From Bradyrhizobium sp. 186 (GTDB taxonomy: Bacteria; Pseudomonadota; Alphaproteobacteria; Rhizobiales; Xanthobacteraceae): DNA of 64,000 bases. Below the pieces are notes generated by a model that did not search any database, had not been told where the DNA came from, and saw nothing but the letters and a program-made list of their open reading frames with translations. Numbering within the stretch: the first letter of the stretch is position 1; each line of letters opens with the position of its first letter. The translations under genes were made by a program, and so were the position numbers. Location: the NCBI RefSeq assembly GCF_023101685.1, contig NZ_CP082164.1:5208001-5272000 (forward strand). The letters run 5' to 3'. Shown here one piece after another: positions 46,064 through 56,637 of the stretch.

Positions 46064-46672
46064 TCAGCCCCTCGGCGACCGCGGCGGTCTTCGCTTCACG
46101 GCGTGCCTTCTTGGCGAGCGGGTGACGCGCGGACGCAGGCGGCTTGCGGCTTCGCGGCGCGGCTTGGCTGAGACTTGCGGGCTGCGGGCGAGATCCATCA
46201 GCATGCGCAAGGCTTCGACCACCGAGCGCTGGCGCACGGCCGTGCGGCCGATCGCGCCAAAACGGTGCTCGCGGTGGGCGATGCGGCCGTCGCGCGCGGC
46301 GACGGCGAAGTGCACCAGCCCGACCGGCTTGCCGCGCGTGGCGCCGCCGGGACCGGCGATGCCGGTGATGGCGACCGCGAGGTCGACGCCGGCGCGCTCC
46401 AGCGCGCCGACCGCCATCGCCGTCGCAGTCTCCTTGCTGACGGCACCGAAATTTGTCAGCGTGCTTGCCTCGACGCCGAGCATCGCGCGCTTGGCGTCGT
46501 TGGAATAGGTGACGAAGCCGCGGTCGATCACGTCGGAGGAGCCGGGGATGTCGGTCAGCGCGCCGGCAACGAGGCCGCCGGTGCAGGACTCAGCCGTCGC
46601 GATTGTCAGCTTGCGCATCCGGCACAGATCGAGCAGCGAGCGGGAGAGGGCGCGTGCGTCGCTGCCGCCCAT
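46064..46672 (-). CDS. CinA C-terminal family protein (nicotinamide-nucleotide amidohydrolase)
   Basis: A 202-residue protein with the PncC/CinA-C domain in its first 165 residues: IATAESCTGGLVAGALTDIP and AVAITGIAGPGGATRGKPVG. The enzyme deamidates NMN to nicotinic acid mononucleotide in NAD recycling. The last 40 residues are a basic, Arg/Pro-rich tail not part of the domain. It starts three bases after the ispDF stop, so the two are one operon, the usual order in alphaproteobacteria. Confidence 0.9.
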   Translation of the reverse strand: MGGSDARALSRSLLDLCRMRKLTIATAESCTGGLVAGALTDIPGSSDVIDRGFVTYSNDAKRAMLGVEASTLTNFGAVSKETATAMAVGALERAGVDLAVAITGIAGPGGATRGKPVGLVHFAVAARDGRIAHREHRFGAIGRTAVRQRSVVEALRMLMDLARSPQVSAKPRREAASRLRPRVTRSPRRHAVKRRPPRSPRG

Positions 46673-46675
46673 GAC

Positions 46676-47872
46676 CTAGACGCTCCAGATCTTTTCGTTA
46701 AACGGAAGGCGGATGGTGGCGCTCGCGGTGGCCGCAATGCCTTCCTCGCGGCCGGTGAAGCCGAGCCGCTCGCTGGTCGTCGCCTTCACCGCGACGCGGG
46801 AGATGTCGACGCCGGAAATCTCGGCGATGCGTGCACGCATGGTATCGCGCAACGGGCCGATCTTCGGCCGCTCGCAGATCAGGGTCACCTCGAGATTGGC
46901 GACGCGGCCGCCGCGTTGCGAGACGCGATCGATGGCGTATTTCAGAAACTGGTCGGAGGAGGCGCCCTTCCACTTCGCATCGCTGGGCGGAAAGTGCGAG
47001 CCGATGTCGCCGTCGGCCAGCGCACCGAGGATCGCATCGACCAGCGCATGCAGGCCGACATCACCGTCGGAATGGGCCAGAAAACCCTTGGTGTGCGGCA
47101 CGCGCACGCCGCAGATCATGACGTGGTCGCCTTCGCCGAAGGCGTGAACGTCATAGCCCGTGCCGGTCCTGATGTCGCCGAGCAGGCTGGCCAGGCGCGC
47201 TTCCTCGCGCACGAAATCCTCGGGATTGGTGAGCTTCATATTGGCAACATCGCCTTCAAAGGTTGCAACCGTCAATCCCGCCCATTCGGCAATCGCCGCA
47301 TCGTCGGTGAAATCGCTGCGCCCGTCCTTCGCCGCGCGACGATGCGCCTCGAGGATGACGTCGAAACGAAAGGATTGCGGCGTCTGCGCAATTCGCAACC
47401 GCGCGCGGTCCGGTGTGTCCTCGACGTTGCCGCTTTCGCCCGTGAGCTTGATGGTGTCGGTGACGGGAATGACGGGGATCGCGGCGCCGGTACGGCTGGC
47501 GGCCTCGATCGCACGCGATATCAGGCCTTGCGAGACGAAGGGCCGCGCGGCGTCGTGGATCAGGACGATGTCGGGCTTGTGCCTGGCCAGCGCCTCGAGA
47601 CCTGCGAGCACCGAAGCCTGCCGCGTCGCGCCGCCACTGGTCGGCGGCTCGTGACTCAGGCCTGCGACTGCTGCCGTGAACATCGCGCTGTCGTCGGGAT
47701 TCACCACCGGCTGCACCGCAAACACGTCGGGGTGGCGGCTGAAGGCTTCCATGGCGCGAAAGATCACGGGCTGGCCGCCGATCGAGCGATATTGCTTCGG
47801 CCCGCCGGCGCCTGCGCGCAATCCGCGTCCGGCTGCGACGAGAACAACTGCGGTGCGCTGTGATTTCGCCAT
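46676..47872 (-). CDS. ispDF: Bifunctional IspD/IspF of the MEP isoprenoid pathway
   Basis: A 398-residue fusion. Residues 1-230 are the IspD cytidylyltransferase ([32 protein letters not shown]), which makes CDP-methylerythritol. Residues 240-398 are the IspF cyclodiphosphate synthase ([20 protein letters not shown] with Asp/His metal ligands, [20 protein letters not shown]). The fusion is normal in alphaproteobacteria and bypasses free IspE order. ATG 47872 begins [15 protein letters not shown]; upstream codons in the same frame are not part of the gene. It is divergent from dusB. Confidence 0.95.
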   Translation of the reverse strand: MAKSQRTAVVLVAAGRGLRAGAGGPKQYRSIGGQPVIFRAMEAFSRHPDVFAVQPVVNPDDSAMFTAAVAGLSHEPPTSGGATRQASVLAGLEALARHKPDIVLIHDAARPFVSQGLISRAIEAASRTGAAIPVIPVTDTIKLTGESGNVEDTPDRARLRIAQTPQSFRFDVILEAHRRAAKDGRSDFTDDAAIAEWAGLTVATFEGDVANMKLTNPEDFVREEARLASLLGDIRTGTGYDVHAFGEGDHVMICGVRVPHTKGFLAHSDGDVGLHALVDAILGALADGDIGSHFPPSDAKWKGASSDQFLKYAIDRVSQRGGRVANLEVTLICERPKIGPLRDTMRARIAEISGVDISRVAVKATTSERLGFTGREEGIAATASATIRLPFNEKIWSV

Positions 47873-48002
47873 AGGACTCGAATACTCAGTTGCTGATGAG
47901 GAGTCGGGGAGTGGGGTGATTGCCGGCATGCCTCTAGCACGGCAGGCCCGCAAAAAAAGGGGATTTCCCCGGATTGTGGGAAACAGCATTGCTGCACCGC
48001 AC

Positions 48003-48030
48003 TTGAAAGATTTGCAGAACTGTCTAAACT
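48003..48030 (+). promoter_or_regulatory. Putative promoter of dusB-ntrBC
   Basis: TTGAAA (48003-48008), 16 bases, TAAACT (48025-48030) is a fair sigma-70 type match. The predicted start is near 48037, about 83 nt before the dusB GTG. Confidence 0.42.
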
Positions 48031-48048
48031 GTAGGCATGACGCTTGAC

Positions 48049-48065
48049 TGCACAAGAATTGTGCG
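48049..48065. promoter_or_regulatory. NtrC-type binding dyad upstream of dusB-ntrBC
   Basis: TGCAC-N7-GTGCG matches the NtrC consensus TGCAC-N7-GTGCA at nine of ten positions; the inner arms GCACAA/TTGTGC are exact. It lies about 12-28 bases downstream of the predicted transcription start, a position suited to repression. Negative autoregulation of nifR3-ntrBC operons by NtrC is established in related rhizobia. Confidence 0.55.
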
Positions 48066-48119
48066 CAAGATGGGTTCTGGCAGGTGCGATGAAGCCCCTG
48101 CATAGTCAACGAGACCACT

Positions 48120-49154
48120 GTGACCGGCACGGCAGAAACAGGCTCCAAGCCGTTGAAAATAGGCGATATTGACGTCGCCACCCCGGTCTTCCTGGCGCCG
48201 ATGTCGGGGGTGACTGACTCGCCCGTCCGGCGGCTGACCGCCGAGCTTGGGGCCGGTCTGGTCGTCTCCGAGATGACTGCCAGCGACGATCTCGTCAACG
48301 GCCATGCGATGTCGCGGTTGCGCTGCGAAGCAACCGGCATCGGTCCCCATGTGGTGCAGCTCGCCGGCTGTGAGGGGCACTGGATGGCCGAAGGCGCGCG
48401 GATCGCGGAAGCCGAAGGCGCCGACATCATCGATATCAACATGGGCTGTCCGGCCCGTCACGTCACCGGCGGCCAGTCCGGCTCGGCGCTGATGCGCGAT
48501 CTCGACCATGCCGTCGGCCTGATCGAGGCGACCATTGCAGCGGTGAAAGTCCCGGTGACGCTGAAGATGCGGCTCGGCTGGGACGACCGCACCCGCAACG
48601 CGCCGGAGCTGGCGCAGCGCGCCGAAGCTGCCGGCATCAAGCTCGTCACCGTGCATGGCCGCACCCGCTGTCAGTTCTACAAGGGCGAGGCCGATTGGGA
48701 CGCGATCCGCGCGGTGCGCCAGGCGATCTCCGTTCCGCTCGTCGTCAACGGTGACATCACGTCCTATGACAAAGCACGCGCGGCGCTCGATGCCTCCGGC
48801 GCCGATGCCGTGATGATCGGCCGCGGCGCGCAAGGCCAGCCCTGGCTGCCCGGCCAGATCGGCCGCCGCCTGAAGGGCGGGGCGGCGGAGGCTGTGCCGT
48901 CACTCGATACGCAACTTGATTATGTCCGCACGCTCTATGAGGGCGTCTGCGCGCTCTACGGCCTGCGCATCGGGCTCAGGCACGCACGCAAGCATCTCGG
49001 CTGGGCGCTCGATGTCGCGGCCGATGCGAGCCGCGCGCCGGCCGAGAAGCTGAAAGCCTGGCGTCAGAAGGTCCTCACTTCGGAGGATCCGCGCCTCGTT
49101 CACCGTTCACTGCAAGATGCCTTCGACGACTTCGCATGGAGCGCTGCTGCATGA
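48120..49154 (+). CDS. dusB: tRNA-dihydrouridine synthase (NifR3 family)
   Basis: A 344-residue FMN enzyme that reduces uridines in tRNA D-loops. The TIM barrel starts [20 protein letters not shown]. The catalytic cysteine is C110 in [19 protein letters not shown]-site residues occur at VNGDI and [17 protein letters not shown]. Start is GTG at 48120. It is the nifR3 gene that precedes ntrBC in most alphaproteobacteria; its stop overlaps the ntrB start by four bases, so ntrB translation is coupled to it. Confidence 0.94.
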   Translation: MTGTAETGSKPLKIGDIDVATPVFLAPMSGVTDSPVRRLTAELGAGLVVSEMTASDDLVNGHAMSRLRCEATGIGPHVVQLAGCEGHWMAEGARIAEAEGADIIDINMGCPARHVTGGQSGSALMRDLDHAVGLIEATIAAVKVPVTLKMRLGWDDRTRNAPELAQRAEAAGIKLVTVHGRTRCQFYKGEADWDAIRAVRQAISVPLVVNGDITSYDKARAALDASGADAVMIGRGAQGQPWLPGQIGRRLKGGAAEAVPSLDTQLDYVRTLYEGVCALYGLRIGLRHARKHLGWALDVAADASRAPAEKLKAWRQKVLTSEDPRLVHRSLQDAFDDFAWSAAA

Positions 49155-50326
49155 GCTCAGCTGCTGAACATCGTCGGCCGCTTCCGTCCGACAGCGATGC
49201 GATCCTGGACGCACTTCCCAATCCCGTGCTCATGATCGGGCCGGACGGCAAGATCGTTGCCGCCAACATCGCGACCGAAGCCTTTTTCGAAATCTCGACG
49301 CAATTCCTGAAGCGGCAGTCGCTCAAGGAGCTGGTGCCGTTCGGTAGCCCCTTGCTGGCACTGATCGACCAGGTGCGCTCGTCGAACTCGCCGGTCAACG
49401 AATACAAGGTCGATCTCGGCACGCCGCGCATGGGCGGCGACCGTCAGGTCGATCTCCATGTCGCGCCGCTCACGGAGCGGCCGGGGCACATCGTGGTGAT
49501 GCTCCAGGAGCGCACCATCGCCGACAAGATGGACCGCCAGCTCACCCATCGCAGCGCCGCGCGCTCGGTGATCGCGCTCGCCGCGATGCTGGCGCACGAG
49601 ATCAAGAATCCGCTCTCCGGCATCCGCGGCGCGGCCCAGCTTCTTGAACAGCAGGCCTCCTCGGAGGACCGCATGCTGACGCGGCTGATCTGCGACGAGG
49701 CCGACCGCATCGTGACGCTGGTCGACCGTATGGAGGTGTTCGGCGACGAACGTCCCGTAGTGCGCGGTCCCGTCAACATCCATTCGGTGCTCGATCACGT
49801 GAAGCGGCTGGCGCAGTCGGGCTTTGCCCGCAACATCCGCTTCGTCGAGGACTACGATCCCTCGCTGCCGCCGGTGCTCGCGAACCAGGATCAGCTGATC
49901 CAGGTGTTCCTCAATCTCGTGAAGAACGCCGCCGAAGCCGTGATCGACGTTTCCGACGCCGAGATCCAGCTCACCACCGCGTTCCGCCCCGGCGTGCGCC
50001 TGTCAGTCCCCGGTCAAAAATCCCGGGTATCCCTGCCGCTCGAATTCTGCGTCAAGGACAACGGACCAGGCGTGCCGGACGATCTTCTGCCCAACCTGTT
50101 CGATCCCTTCGTGACCACCAAGCAGACCGGCAGCGGTCTCGGCCTGGCGCTGGTCGCAAAGATCATCGGCGATCACGGGGGCATCATCGAATGCGAATCT
50201 CAGCCGCGGAAGACCACCTTCCGCGTGCTGATGCCGATGTACTCGACATCGGTCAAACACGCCGATCACAGCAGTCGCGACGGCTCTGCCGGGAAGTCGT
50301 CGTCTGAATCACAGGGGGCAAAATGA
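49151..50326 (+). CDS. ntrB: Nitrogen-regulation sensor histidine kinase NtrB
   Basis: A 391-residue soluble kinase. A PAS domain covers about residues 15-125 ([19 protein letters not shown]). The phospho-accepting H149 is in [15 protein letters not shown]. The ATP-binding boxes are [24 protein letters not shown] and [20 protein letters not shown]. It phosphorylates NtrC under nitrogen limitation and is controlled by PII. The last 30 residues are Ser-rich and disordered. ATG 49151 overlaps the dusB stop. Confidence 0.95.
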   Translation: MSSAAEHRRPLPSDSDAILDALPNPVLMIGPDGKIVAANIATEAFFEISTQFLKRQSLKELVPFGSPLLALIDQVRSSNSPVNEYKVDLGTPRMGGDRQVDLHVAPLTERPGHIVVMLQERTIADKMDRQLTHRSAARSVIALAAMLAHEIKNPLSGIRGAAQLLEQQASSEDRMLTRLICDEADRIVTLVDRMEVFGDERPVVRGPVNIHSVLDHVKRLAQSGFARNIRFVEDYDPSLPPVLANQDQLIQVFLNLVKNAAEAVIDVSDAEIQLTTAFRPGVRLSVPGQKSRVSLPLEFCVKDNGPGVPDDLLPNLFDPFVTTKQTGSGLGLALVAKIIGDHGGIIECESQPRKTTFRVLMPMYSTSVKHADHSSRDGSAGKSSSESQGAK

Positions 50327-50335
50327 GGATTAACA

Positions 50336-51778
<1,443 letters not shown>

Positions 51779-51874
51779 AGCCTTTTCCGTTCCGATTGAA
51801 TCGGAACGGGTCTAGATTCTTGTTTTGACGCGTTTTCACGCGGACCGGCGTCCACTTCGCTGGAAAACGCTCTA
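51779..51874. repeat. Palindromic repeat element after ntrC
   Basis: A non-coding element starts right after the ntrC stop. It begins with the exact inverted repeat CCGTTCCGAT-TGA-ATCGGAACGG and continues to AAAACGCTCTAG near 51874, with the CGTTTT/AAAACG ends inverted. From memory this matches a multicopy Bradyrhizobium intergenic sequence. The remainder of the 593-bp gap before ntrY shows only the small ORF at 52041-52184. Confidence 0.65.
51787..51809 (+). terminator. Terminator hairpin of dusB-ntrBC
   Basis: A perfect 10-bp stem with a three-base loop begins eight bases after the ntrC stop and is followed by a TCTAGATTCTTGTTTT stretch. It probably ends the dusB-ntrBC transcript, separating it from ntrYX. 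Confidence 0.62.
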
Positions 51875-52040
51875 GTTCTCCCGGGACGGTGGCTCAGCTC
51901 CCCCTACCAAAGCGGAGCTGAGCCTGTCCGAACCGCGTTTGCCGTTGTGGCCGACGCGGTGAACAGAAGTCCGGATCGGGCCGAAATGTTCCGCGGTCGC
52001 GTTGGAATTGGTCATTCGACCGCAGGTCGTGGCGCCGCAC

Positions 52041-52184
52041 TCATCTGATGAGCCGGCTTGAGACGGGCGGCGCGTTGGCCATGTCTGCGGGCTGTTGCAT
52101 GCCGGGACCGTTGACCAGGAGGTCGGCGGCCACGATCAGCAGCAGAACGGCCGAGACCATCATTGCAAGGAACAATCTGTCCAT
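52041..52184 (-). CDS. Small single-span membrane protein (47 aa), hypothetical
   Basis: A minus-strand frame encoding MDRLFLAMMVSAVLLLIVAA followed by a short polar tail. The sequence looks like a signal anchor or one membrane helix with its C-terminus outside. The ribosome site is weak, which lowers confidence. It lies between the convergent ends of ntrC and the divergent start of ntrY and has no clear family. Confidence 0.42.
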   Translation of the reverse strand: MDRLFLAMMVSAVLLLIVAADLLVNGPGMQQPADMANAPPVSSRLIR

Positions 52185-52371
52185 GCCGGGTCAAGCCGGC
52201 AGGACCGGAATCCGTTCCGGCGGCTGGCGCCGTTCCGGCGATGCCCTGTGGATGCGCGGGTCCCTCGCGACGGAGGCGCCGCGGAATTGTCGCAATTCGG
52301 CAACATTGTGGTAGGAATACATCAGTATCCGCCATCCGCGGATCTCCCGTTTTCAGCACCTCATTGCCGGA

Positions 52372-54750
52372 ATGATCAGCGCAGATACCTCGGCCGCATC
52401 CTTTGACACGGCCCCAGCCGAAGAGCCCCGGCGCTGGTCGCTGCGGCGCTGGCTGGCGCCTTTTGCCGTGGCGCTGGCGTTGCTGTCGGCCTTCCTGACC
52501 TTCCTGGTCCTGACTGGACTGACGAGGATCGAACCCACGCCGGAGGTTGTTCGGACCTTCTATCTGATCAATGCGGGCACGATCCTGCTGCTGGTCGCGA
52601 TCATCATCCGCGAGCTCTGGCAGCTGATCCTGGCGCGACGGCGGGGCCGGGCGGCCGCACGCCTCCATGTCCAGATCGTCAGCCTGTTCTCGATCGTGGC
52701 GGTGCTGCCGGCGGTGCTCGTCGCCGTCGTCGCCAATGTCACCCTCGAACGCGGCCTTGACCGGTTGTTCTCCGGCCCGACCAAGGAGGTGATCCAGAAT
52801 TCGCTGACGATTGCGCGGGCCTATATGCAGGACCATGCGCAGCTGATCCGCGGCGACATTCTCGGCATGGCCAACGACATCGCCCACGCCCGGCCGCTCT
52901 ACGACCAGGATCGCCGGTCGTTCCGCGAGTTGCTGACGGCCAGCGCCGGCTCCCGCAACCTGCCGGGGGCGATGATCATCGACAAGAACACCAACATCCT
53001 GGAATCCGCCGACACCGGCATGCGGCTGGCCTATTCGCCGCCCGCGCCGGATTTCCTCAGCAACGTCAACGAGTCCGAGCCAGAGATCGCGATCCTGCCG
53101 GACGCGAGCTTCGTCGCCGCGGTGATCCGGCTGCGGGCGTTCAGCGACACCTTCCTCTATGTCGCGCGGCCTCTTGATCCGAATGTCGTTAATCAACTCA
53201 AGCAGACCGAGGTCAGCGTCGCCGAATACGCCCAGATCGAGTCGCGCCGGCTCGGCATCCAGGTCGCCTTCGCGCTGATGTTCGCGGTGATCGCACTGAC
53301 CATCCTGATGGCCTCGGTGCTGATCGGCCTGAACTTCGCCAATTCGCTGGTGGCACCGATCCGGCGCCTGATGAACGCGGCGCATACGGTCTCGACCGGC
53401 GATCTCCACGTCAAGGTGCCCGTGCACCAGTCGGAAGGCGACCTCGCCCAGCTAGGTGAGACCTTCAACAAGATGACGCAGGAATTGCGCAGCCAGCGCG
53501 ACGAGCTCGTCAACGCCAGCGATCTCATCGACAGCCGCCGCCGCTTCATCGAGGCCGTGCTGTCTTCAGCGAGCGCCGGCATCATCGGCGTCGATACGTC
53601 GGGCAGCGTCGGTATTATGAACCGCTCCGCCGAGAAGCTGATCGGCCATGCCGAGTCCGAGACGCTCGGCCATCCGCTCTCCGACGTTCTGCCCGAGCTC
53701 GACGAGATGATGAAGACGGCGCGGGAAGGAACCCAGCGCCTGGTGCAAGGCCAGATCACGATCACCCGCGACGCGCAGGAACGCAATTTGTCGGTCCGCG
53801 TCAGCGCCGAGAAGACCGGTCAGTCGCGCGACAGCTACATCATCACGCTCGACGACATCACCGAGCTCGTCTCGGCGCAGCGCACCTCGGCCTGGGGCGA
53901 CGTGGCGCGTCGTATCGCACACGAGATCAAGAACCCGCTGACGCCGATCCAGCTCTCTGCCGAGCGCATCCGCCGCAAGTTCGGCAAGACCATCACCGAG
54001 GACAAGGACAAGCAGATCTTCGAGCAGTGCACCGACACCATCGTGCGCCAGGTCGACGACATCCGCCGGATGGTCGACGAGTTCTCGCGCTTTGCGCGCA
54101 TGCCGAAGCCGGTGATGGAGGGCGAGGACGTCGCCGACACCGTGCGGCAGGCGGTGTTCCTGATGAAGGTCGCCCATCCCGAAATCGACATCGAAGTCGA
54201 ATTCAAAGAGGATCCGCTGCGCGCTCAGTTCGACCGGCGCCTGATCTCGCAGGCGGTCACCAACATCGTCAAGAACGCCACCGAGGCGATCGAGCAGGTC
54301 CCGCCCGAGGAGCTCGGCAAGGACTACGGAAAGGGCCGCATCGACGTCGTGGTCTCGCGCCAGGGTGAGGACGTCCTGATCGACGTCATCGACAACGGGA
54401 TCGGTCTGCCCAAGGTCGCGCGCTCGCGTCTGCTCGAGCCGTACGTGACCACGCGCGCCAAGGGCACCGGCCTTGGGCTTGCGATCGTCGGCCGCGTGCT
54501 GGAAGACCACGGCGGCCGCATCGAGCTGAAGGACGCCGCCGACTTCCGGGAGGGCCAGCGCGGCGCCTGGATGCGGATGCGCTTTGCGATGTCCGGCCAT
54601 CCCGCGAAGGCCGAACTGGCCGAGCAGGCACCGGCCGCCACGGAATCGGCCTCCAAGGACCAGCAAACAAAAGAGCCGGCCGCCGGAACCAAAGAGCCGG
54701 AAGACAAGACCAATGATTCAACGAAAATCGAAGCCTCGACAGGCATCTGA
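52372..54750 (+). CDS. ntrY: Nitrogen-regulation sensor histidine kinase NtrY
   Basis: A 792-residue membrane kinase. Three spans lie at about residues 29-51, 63-88 and 103-124. A periplasmic domain follows, then a fourth span at 296-320. HAMP is about 321-375 and PAS about 385-500. The phospho-accepting H517 is in [20 protein letters not shown]. The ATPase boxes are NIVKNATEAI, VIDNGIGLPK and TRAKGTGLGLAIVGRVLEDH. The C-terminal 60 residues are a charged low-complexity tail. It phosphorylates NtrX, linked to nitrate and redox responses in alphaproteobacteria. Confidence 0.95.
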   Translation: MISADTSAASFDTAPAEEPRRWSLRRWLAPFAVALALLSAFLTFLVLTGLTRIEPTPEVVRTFYLINAGTILLLVAIIIRELWQLILARRRGRAAARLHVQIVSLFSIVAVLPAVLVAVVANVTLERGLDRLFSGPTKEVIQNSLTIARAYMQDHAQLIRGDILGMANDIAHARPLYDQDRRSFRELLTASAGSRNLPGAMIIDKNTNILESADTGMRLAYSPPAPDFLSNVNESEPEIAILPDASFVAAVIRLRAFSDTFLYVARPLDPNVVNQLKQTEVSVAEYAQIESRRLGIQVAFALMFAVIALTILMASVLIGLNFANSLVAPIRRLMNAAHTVSTGDLHVKVPVHQSEGDLAQLGETFNKMTQELRSQRDELVNASDLIDSRRRFIEAVLSSASAGIIGVDTSGSVGIMNRSAEKLIGHAESETLGHPLSDVLPELDEMMKTAREGTQRLVQGQITITRDAQERNLSVRVSAEKTGQSRDSYIITLDDITELVSAQRTSAWGDVARRIAHEIKNPLTPIQLSAERIRRKFGKTITEDKDKQIFEQCTDTIVRQVDDIRRMVDEFSRFARMPKPVMEGEDVADTVRQAVFLMKVAHPEIDIEVEFKEDPLRAQFDRRLISQAVTNIVKNATEAIEQVPPEELGKDYGKGRIDVVVSRQGEDVLIDVIDNGIGLPKVARSRLLEPYVTTRAKGTGLGLAIVGRVLEDHGGRIELKDAADFREGQRGAWMRMRFAMSGHPAKAELAEQAPAATESASKDQQTKEPAAGTKEPEDKTNDSTKIEASTGI

Positions 54751-54767
54751 CAAGACAGGCGCGACCC

Positions 54768-56138
54768 ATGGCAAGTGAAATTCTGATTGTCGATGATGAG
54801 GCCGATATTCGGGATCTCGTCGCGGGCATTCTCGAAGACGAGGGGTTCGTCACCCGGACCGCACGCGACAGCGATACGGCGCTGGCCGAGATCGCCAACC
54901 GCAGGCCGCATCTGGTGTTCCTCGACATCTGGCTCCAAGGCTCCAAGCTCGACGGCTTGCAGCTGCTGGAGCAGGTCAAGAAAGATAATGCCGATTTGCC
55001 GGTGGTGATGATCTCCGGCCACGGCAACATCGAGACCGCGGTCGCCGCGATCAAGCGTGGCGCCTACGATTTCATCGAAAAACCGTTCAAGGCCGACCGG
55101 CTGATCCTGGTGGCAACGCGGGCGCTTGAGAACTCGCGTCTCAAGCGCGAGGTCAAGGAACTGAAGCAGCTCGCGCCAAGCGCAAGCTCTCTCGTCGGCC
55201 GCTCGCCCAGCATGAACCAACTGCGCCAGACCATCGAGCGCGCGGCGAAGGCCAACAGCCGCATCCTGATCGTCGGCCCCGCCGGCGCCGGCAAGGAATT
55301 GACCGCCCGCACGTTGCATACGGCCTCGGGCCGCGCCGACGGTCCCTTCGTCGTGATCAACGCCGCCGCGATCACGCCCGAGCGTATGGAGCACGAGCTG
55401 TTCGGCGTCGAGCAGTCCAATGGCGAGCAGGCGCGCAAGCCCGGCGCGCTCGAGGAAGCGCATGGCGGCACGCTGTTCATCGACGAGATCGCGGACATGC
55501 CGCGCGAGACCCAGAACAAGATCTTGCGCGTGCTGGTCGAGCAGTCGTTCCAGCGCGTCAGCGGTACCGCCAAGGTGCAGGTCGACGTGCGCATCATCTC
55601 TTCGACCGCGCGCAACCTGGAGGAGGAGATCGCGGCCGGCCATTTCCGCGAGGACCTCTATCATCGCCTCTCGGTGGTGCCGATCCGCGTGCCCGCGCTG
55701 TCGGAGCGGCGCGAGGACATTCCGGAGTTGATCGACTACTTCATGGAGCAGATTTCCGCCGGAAGCGGCCTGCCCAGGCGCCAGATCGGCCAGGACGCGA
55801 TGGCCGTGCTGCAATCGCATGTCTGGCCGGGCAATGTGCGCCAGCTGCGGAATAACGTTGAGAGAGTCATGATTCTCGCCGCGGGCGGACCCGAGGTGAT
55901 CATCACCGCCGACATGTTGCCGCAGGACGTCGGCTCCATGGTTCCGGCGATGCCGACCAGCAACAATGGCGAGCACATCATGGGGCTGCCGCTGCGCGAA
56001 GCGCGGGAAGTGTTCGAGCGCGACTACCTGATTGCTCAGATCAGCCGTTTTTCTGGCAATATTTCGCGCACCGCGGAGTTCGTCGGCATGGAACGCTCGG
56101 CGCTGCATCGCAAGTTGAAGGCGCTCGGCGTCGGTTGA
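54768..56138 (+). CDS. ntrX: Response regulator NtrX, lacking the sigma-54 contact loop
   Basis: A 456-residue NtrC-family regulator. Receiver D53 lies in LVFLDIWLQGSKLDG. The AAA+ domain has Walker A GPAGAGKE (170-177) and Walker B GGTLFIDE, but where NtrC has GAFTGA this protein reads ELFGVEQSNGEQARKPGALE, so it should not open sigma-54 promoters. A Fis-type HTH (ISRTAEFVGMERSALHRKLK) ends it. This loss is known for alphaproteobacterial NtrX, which works with other sigma factors or as a repressor. It is 17 bp after ntrY. Confidence 0.95.
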   Translation: MASEILIVDDEADIRDLVAGILEDEGFVTRTARDSDTALAEIANRRPHLVFLDIWLQGSKLDGLQLLEQVKKDNADLPVVMISGHGNIETAVAAIKRGAYDFIEKPFKADRLILVATRALENSRLKREVKELKQLAPSASSLVGRSPSMNQLRQTIERAAKANSRILIVGPAGAGKELTARTLHTASGRADGPFVVINAAAITPERMEHELFGVEQSNGEQARKPGALEEAHGGTLFIDEIADMPRETQNKILRVLVEQSFQRVSGTAKVQVDVRIISSTARNLEEEIAAGHFREDLYHRLSVVPIRVPALSERREDIPELIDYFMEQISAGSGLPRRQIGQDAMAVLQSHVWPGNVRQLRNNVERVMILAAGGPEVIITADMLPQDVGSMVPAMPTSNNGEHIMGLPLREAREVFERDYLIAQISRFSGNISRTAEFVGMERSALHRKLKALGVG

Positions 56139-56286
56139 CGCCGCCTGACGGTCAACGATAGGCGAGGAAAATCATCGATTTCCGTAGTTTTTCGGGGCAA
56201 TAGGGCGTGCTCTGCCGCGTGAAGCGGCTTGCCTAATAACCCGACCTGTCCTCTAATCGCACCGCTGTGCCTCCGAGGGGGATCTC

Positions 56287-56421
56287 ATGAGGGACGGCAA
56301 CCGGAAGAGGACCCCGAATTTTCAAAAGAGGGCCGCAACCGGCGCAATAAAAAGAAACTCAAAGCGAGAAAAAAACAATGGCGGCAGACCGCGCACAAAA
56401 CCTACAGGACACCTTCCTTAA
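56287..56421 (+). CDS. Possible leader ORF overlapping the hfq start (44 aa, basic)
   Basis: ATG 56287 has a strong ribosome site, GAGGGGGA, six bases upstream. The frame encodes 44 residues rich in Arg, Lys and Asn and ends at 56421, overlapping the first 44 bases of hfq in a different frame. The hfq start itself has only a weak A-rich ribosome site. This may be a leader peptide affecting hfq translation, or a chance frame. Confidence 0.3.
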   Translation: MRDGNRKRTPNFQKRAATGAIKRNSKREKNNGGRPRTKPTGHLP

Positions 56422-56626
56422 TCACGTTCGCAAAACCAAAACGCCACTGACGATCTTTCTGGTCAACGGAGTGAAGCTCCAGGGCATCGTGACCTGGTTT
56501 GACAATTTCTGTTTGCTGCTTCGGCGCGACGGTCACTCGCAGCTCGTCTACAAGCATGCGATCTCAACCATCATGCCGGGCGCTCCGATCCAGCTGTTCG
56601 AAGGCGGCGAGGACCAGCCGGCTTGA
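56378..56626 (+). CDS. hfq: RNA chaperone Hfq
   Basis: An 82-residue Sm-like protein. Sm1 is visible in [20 protein letters not shown] and [20 protein letters not shown]; Sm2 is [13 protein letters not shown]. It lacks the long disordered C-terminus of enteric Hfq, normal for alphaproteobacteria. It pairs small RNAs with mRNAs and in rhizobia is needed for nifA expression. It is followed after 11 bp by hflX, the usual order. Confidence 0.97.
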   Translation: MAADRAQNLQDTFLNHVRKTKTPLTIFLVNGVKLQGIVTWFDNFCLLLRRDGHSQLVYKHAISTIMPGAPIQLFEGGEDQPA

Positions 56627-56637
56627 GAGTGATCTGA

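Noticed and set aside
52012..53427. A 471-codon minus-strand frame opposite the 5' half of ntrY
   Set aside because: Antisense shadow of ntrY. The separate 47-codon frame at 52041 was kept because it is outside ntrY and looks protein-like.
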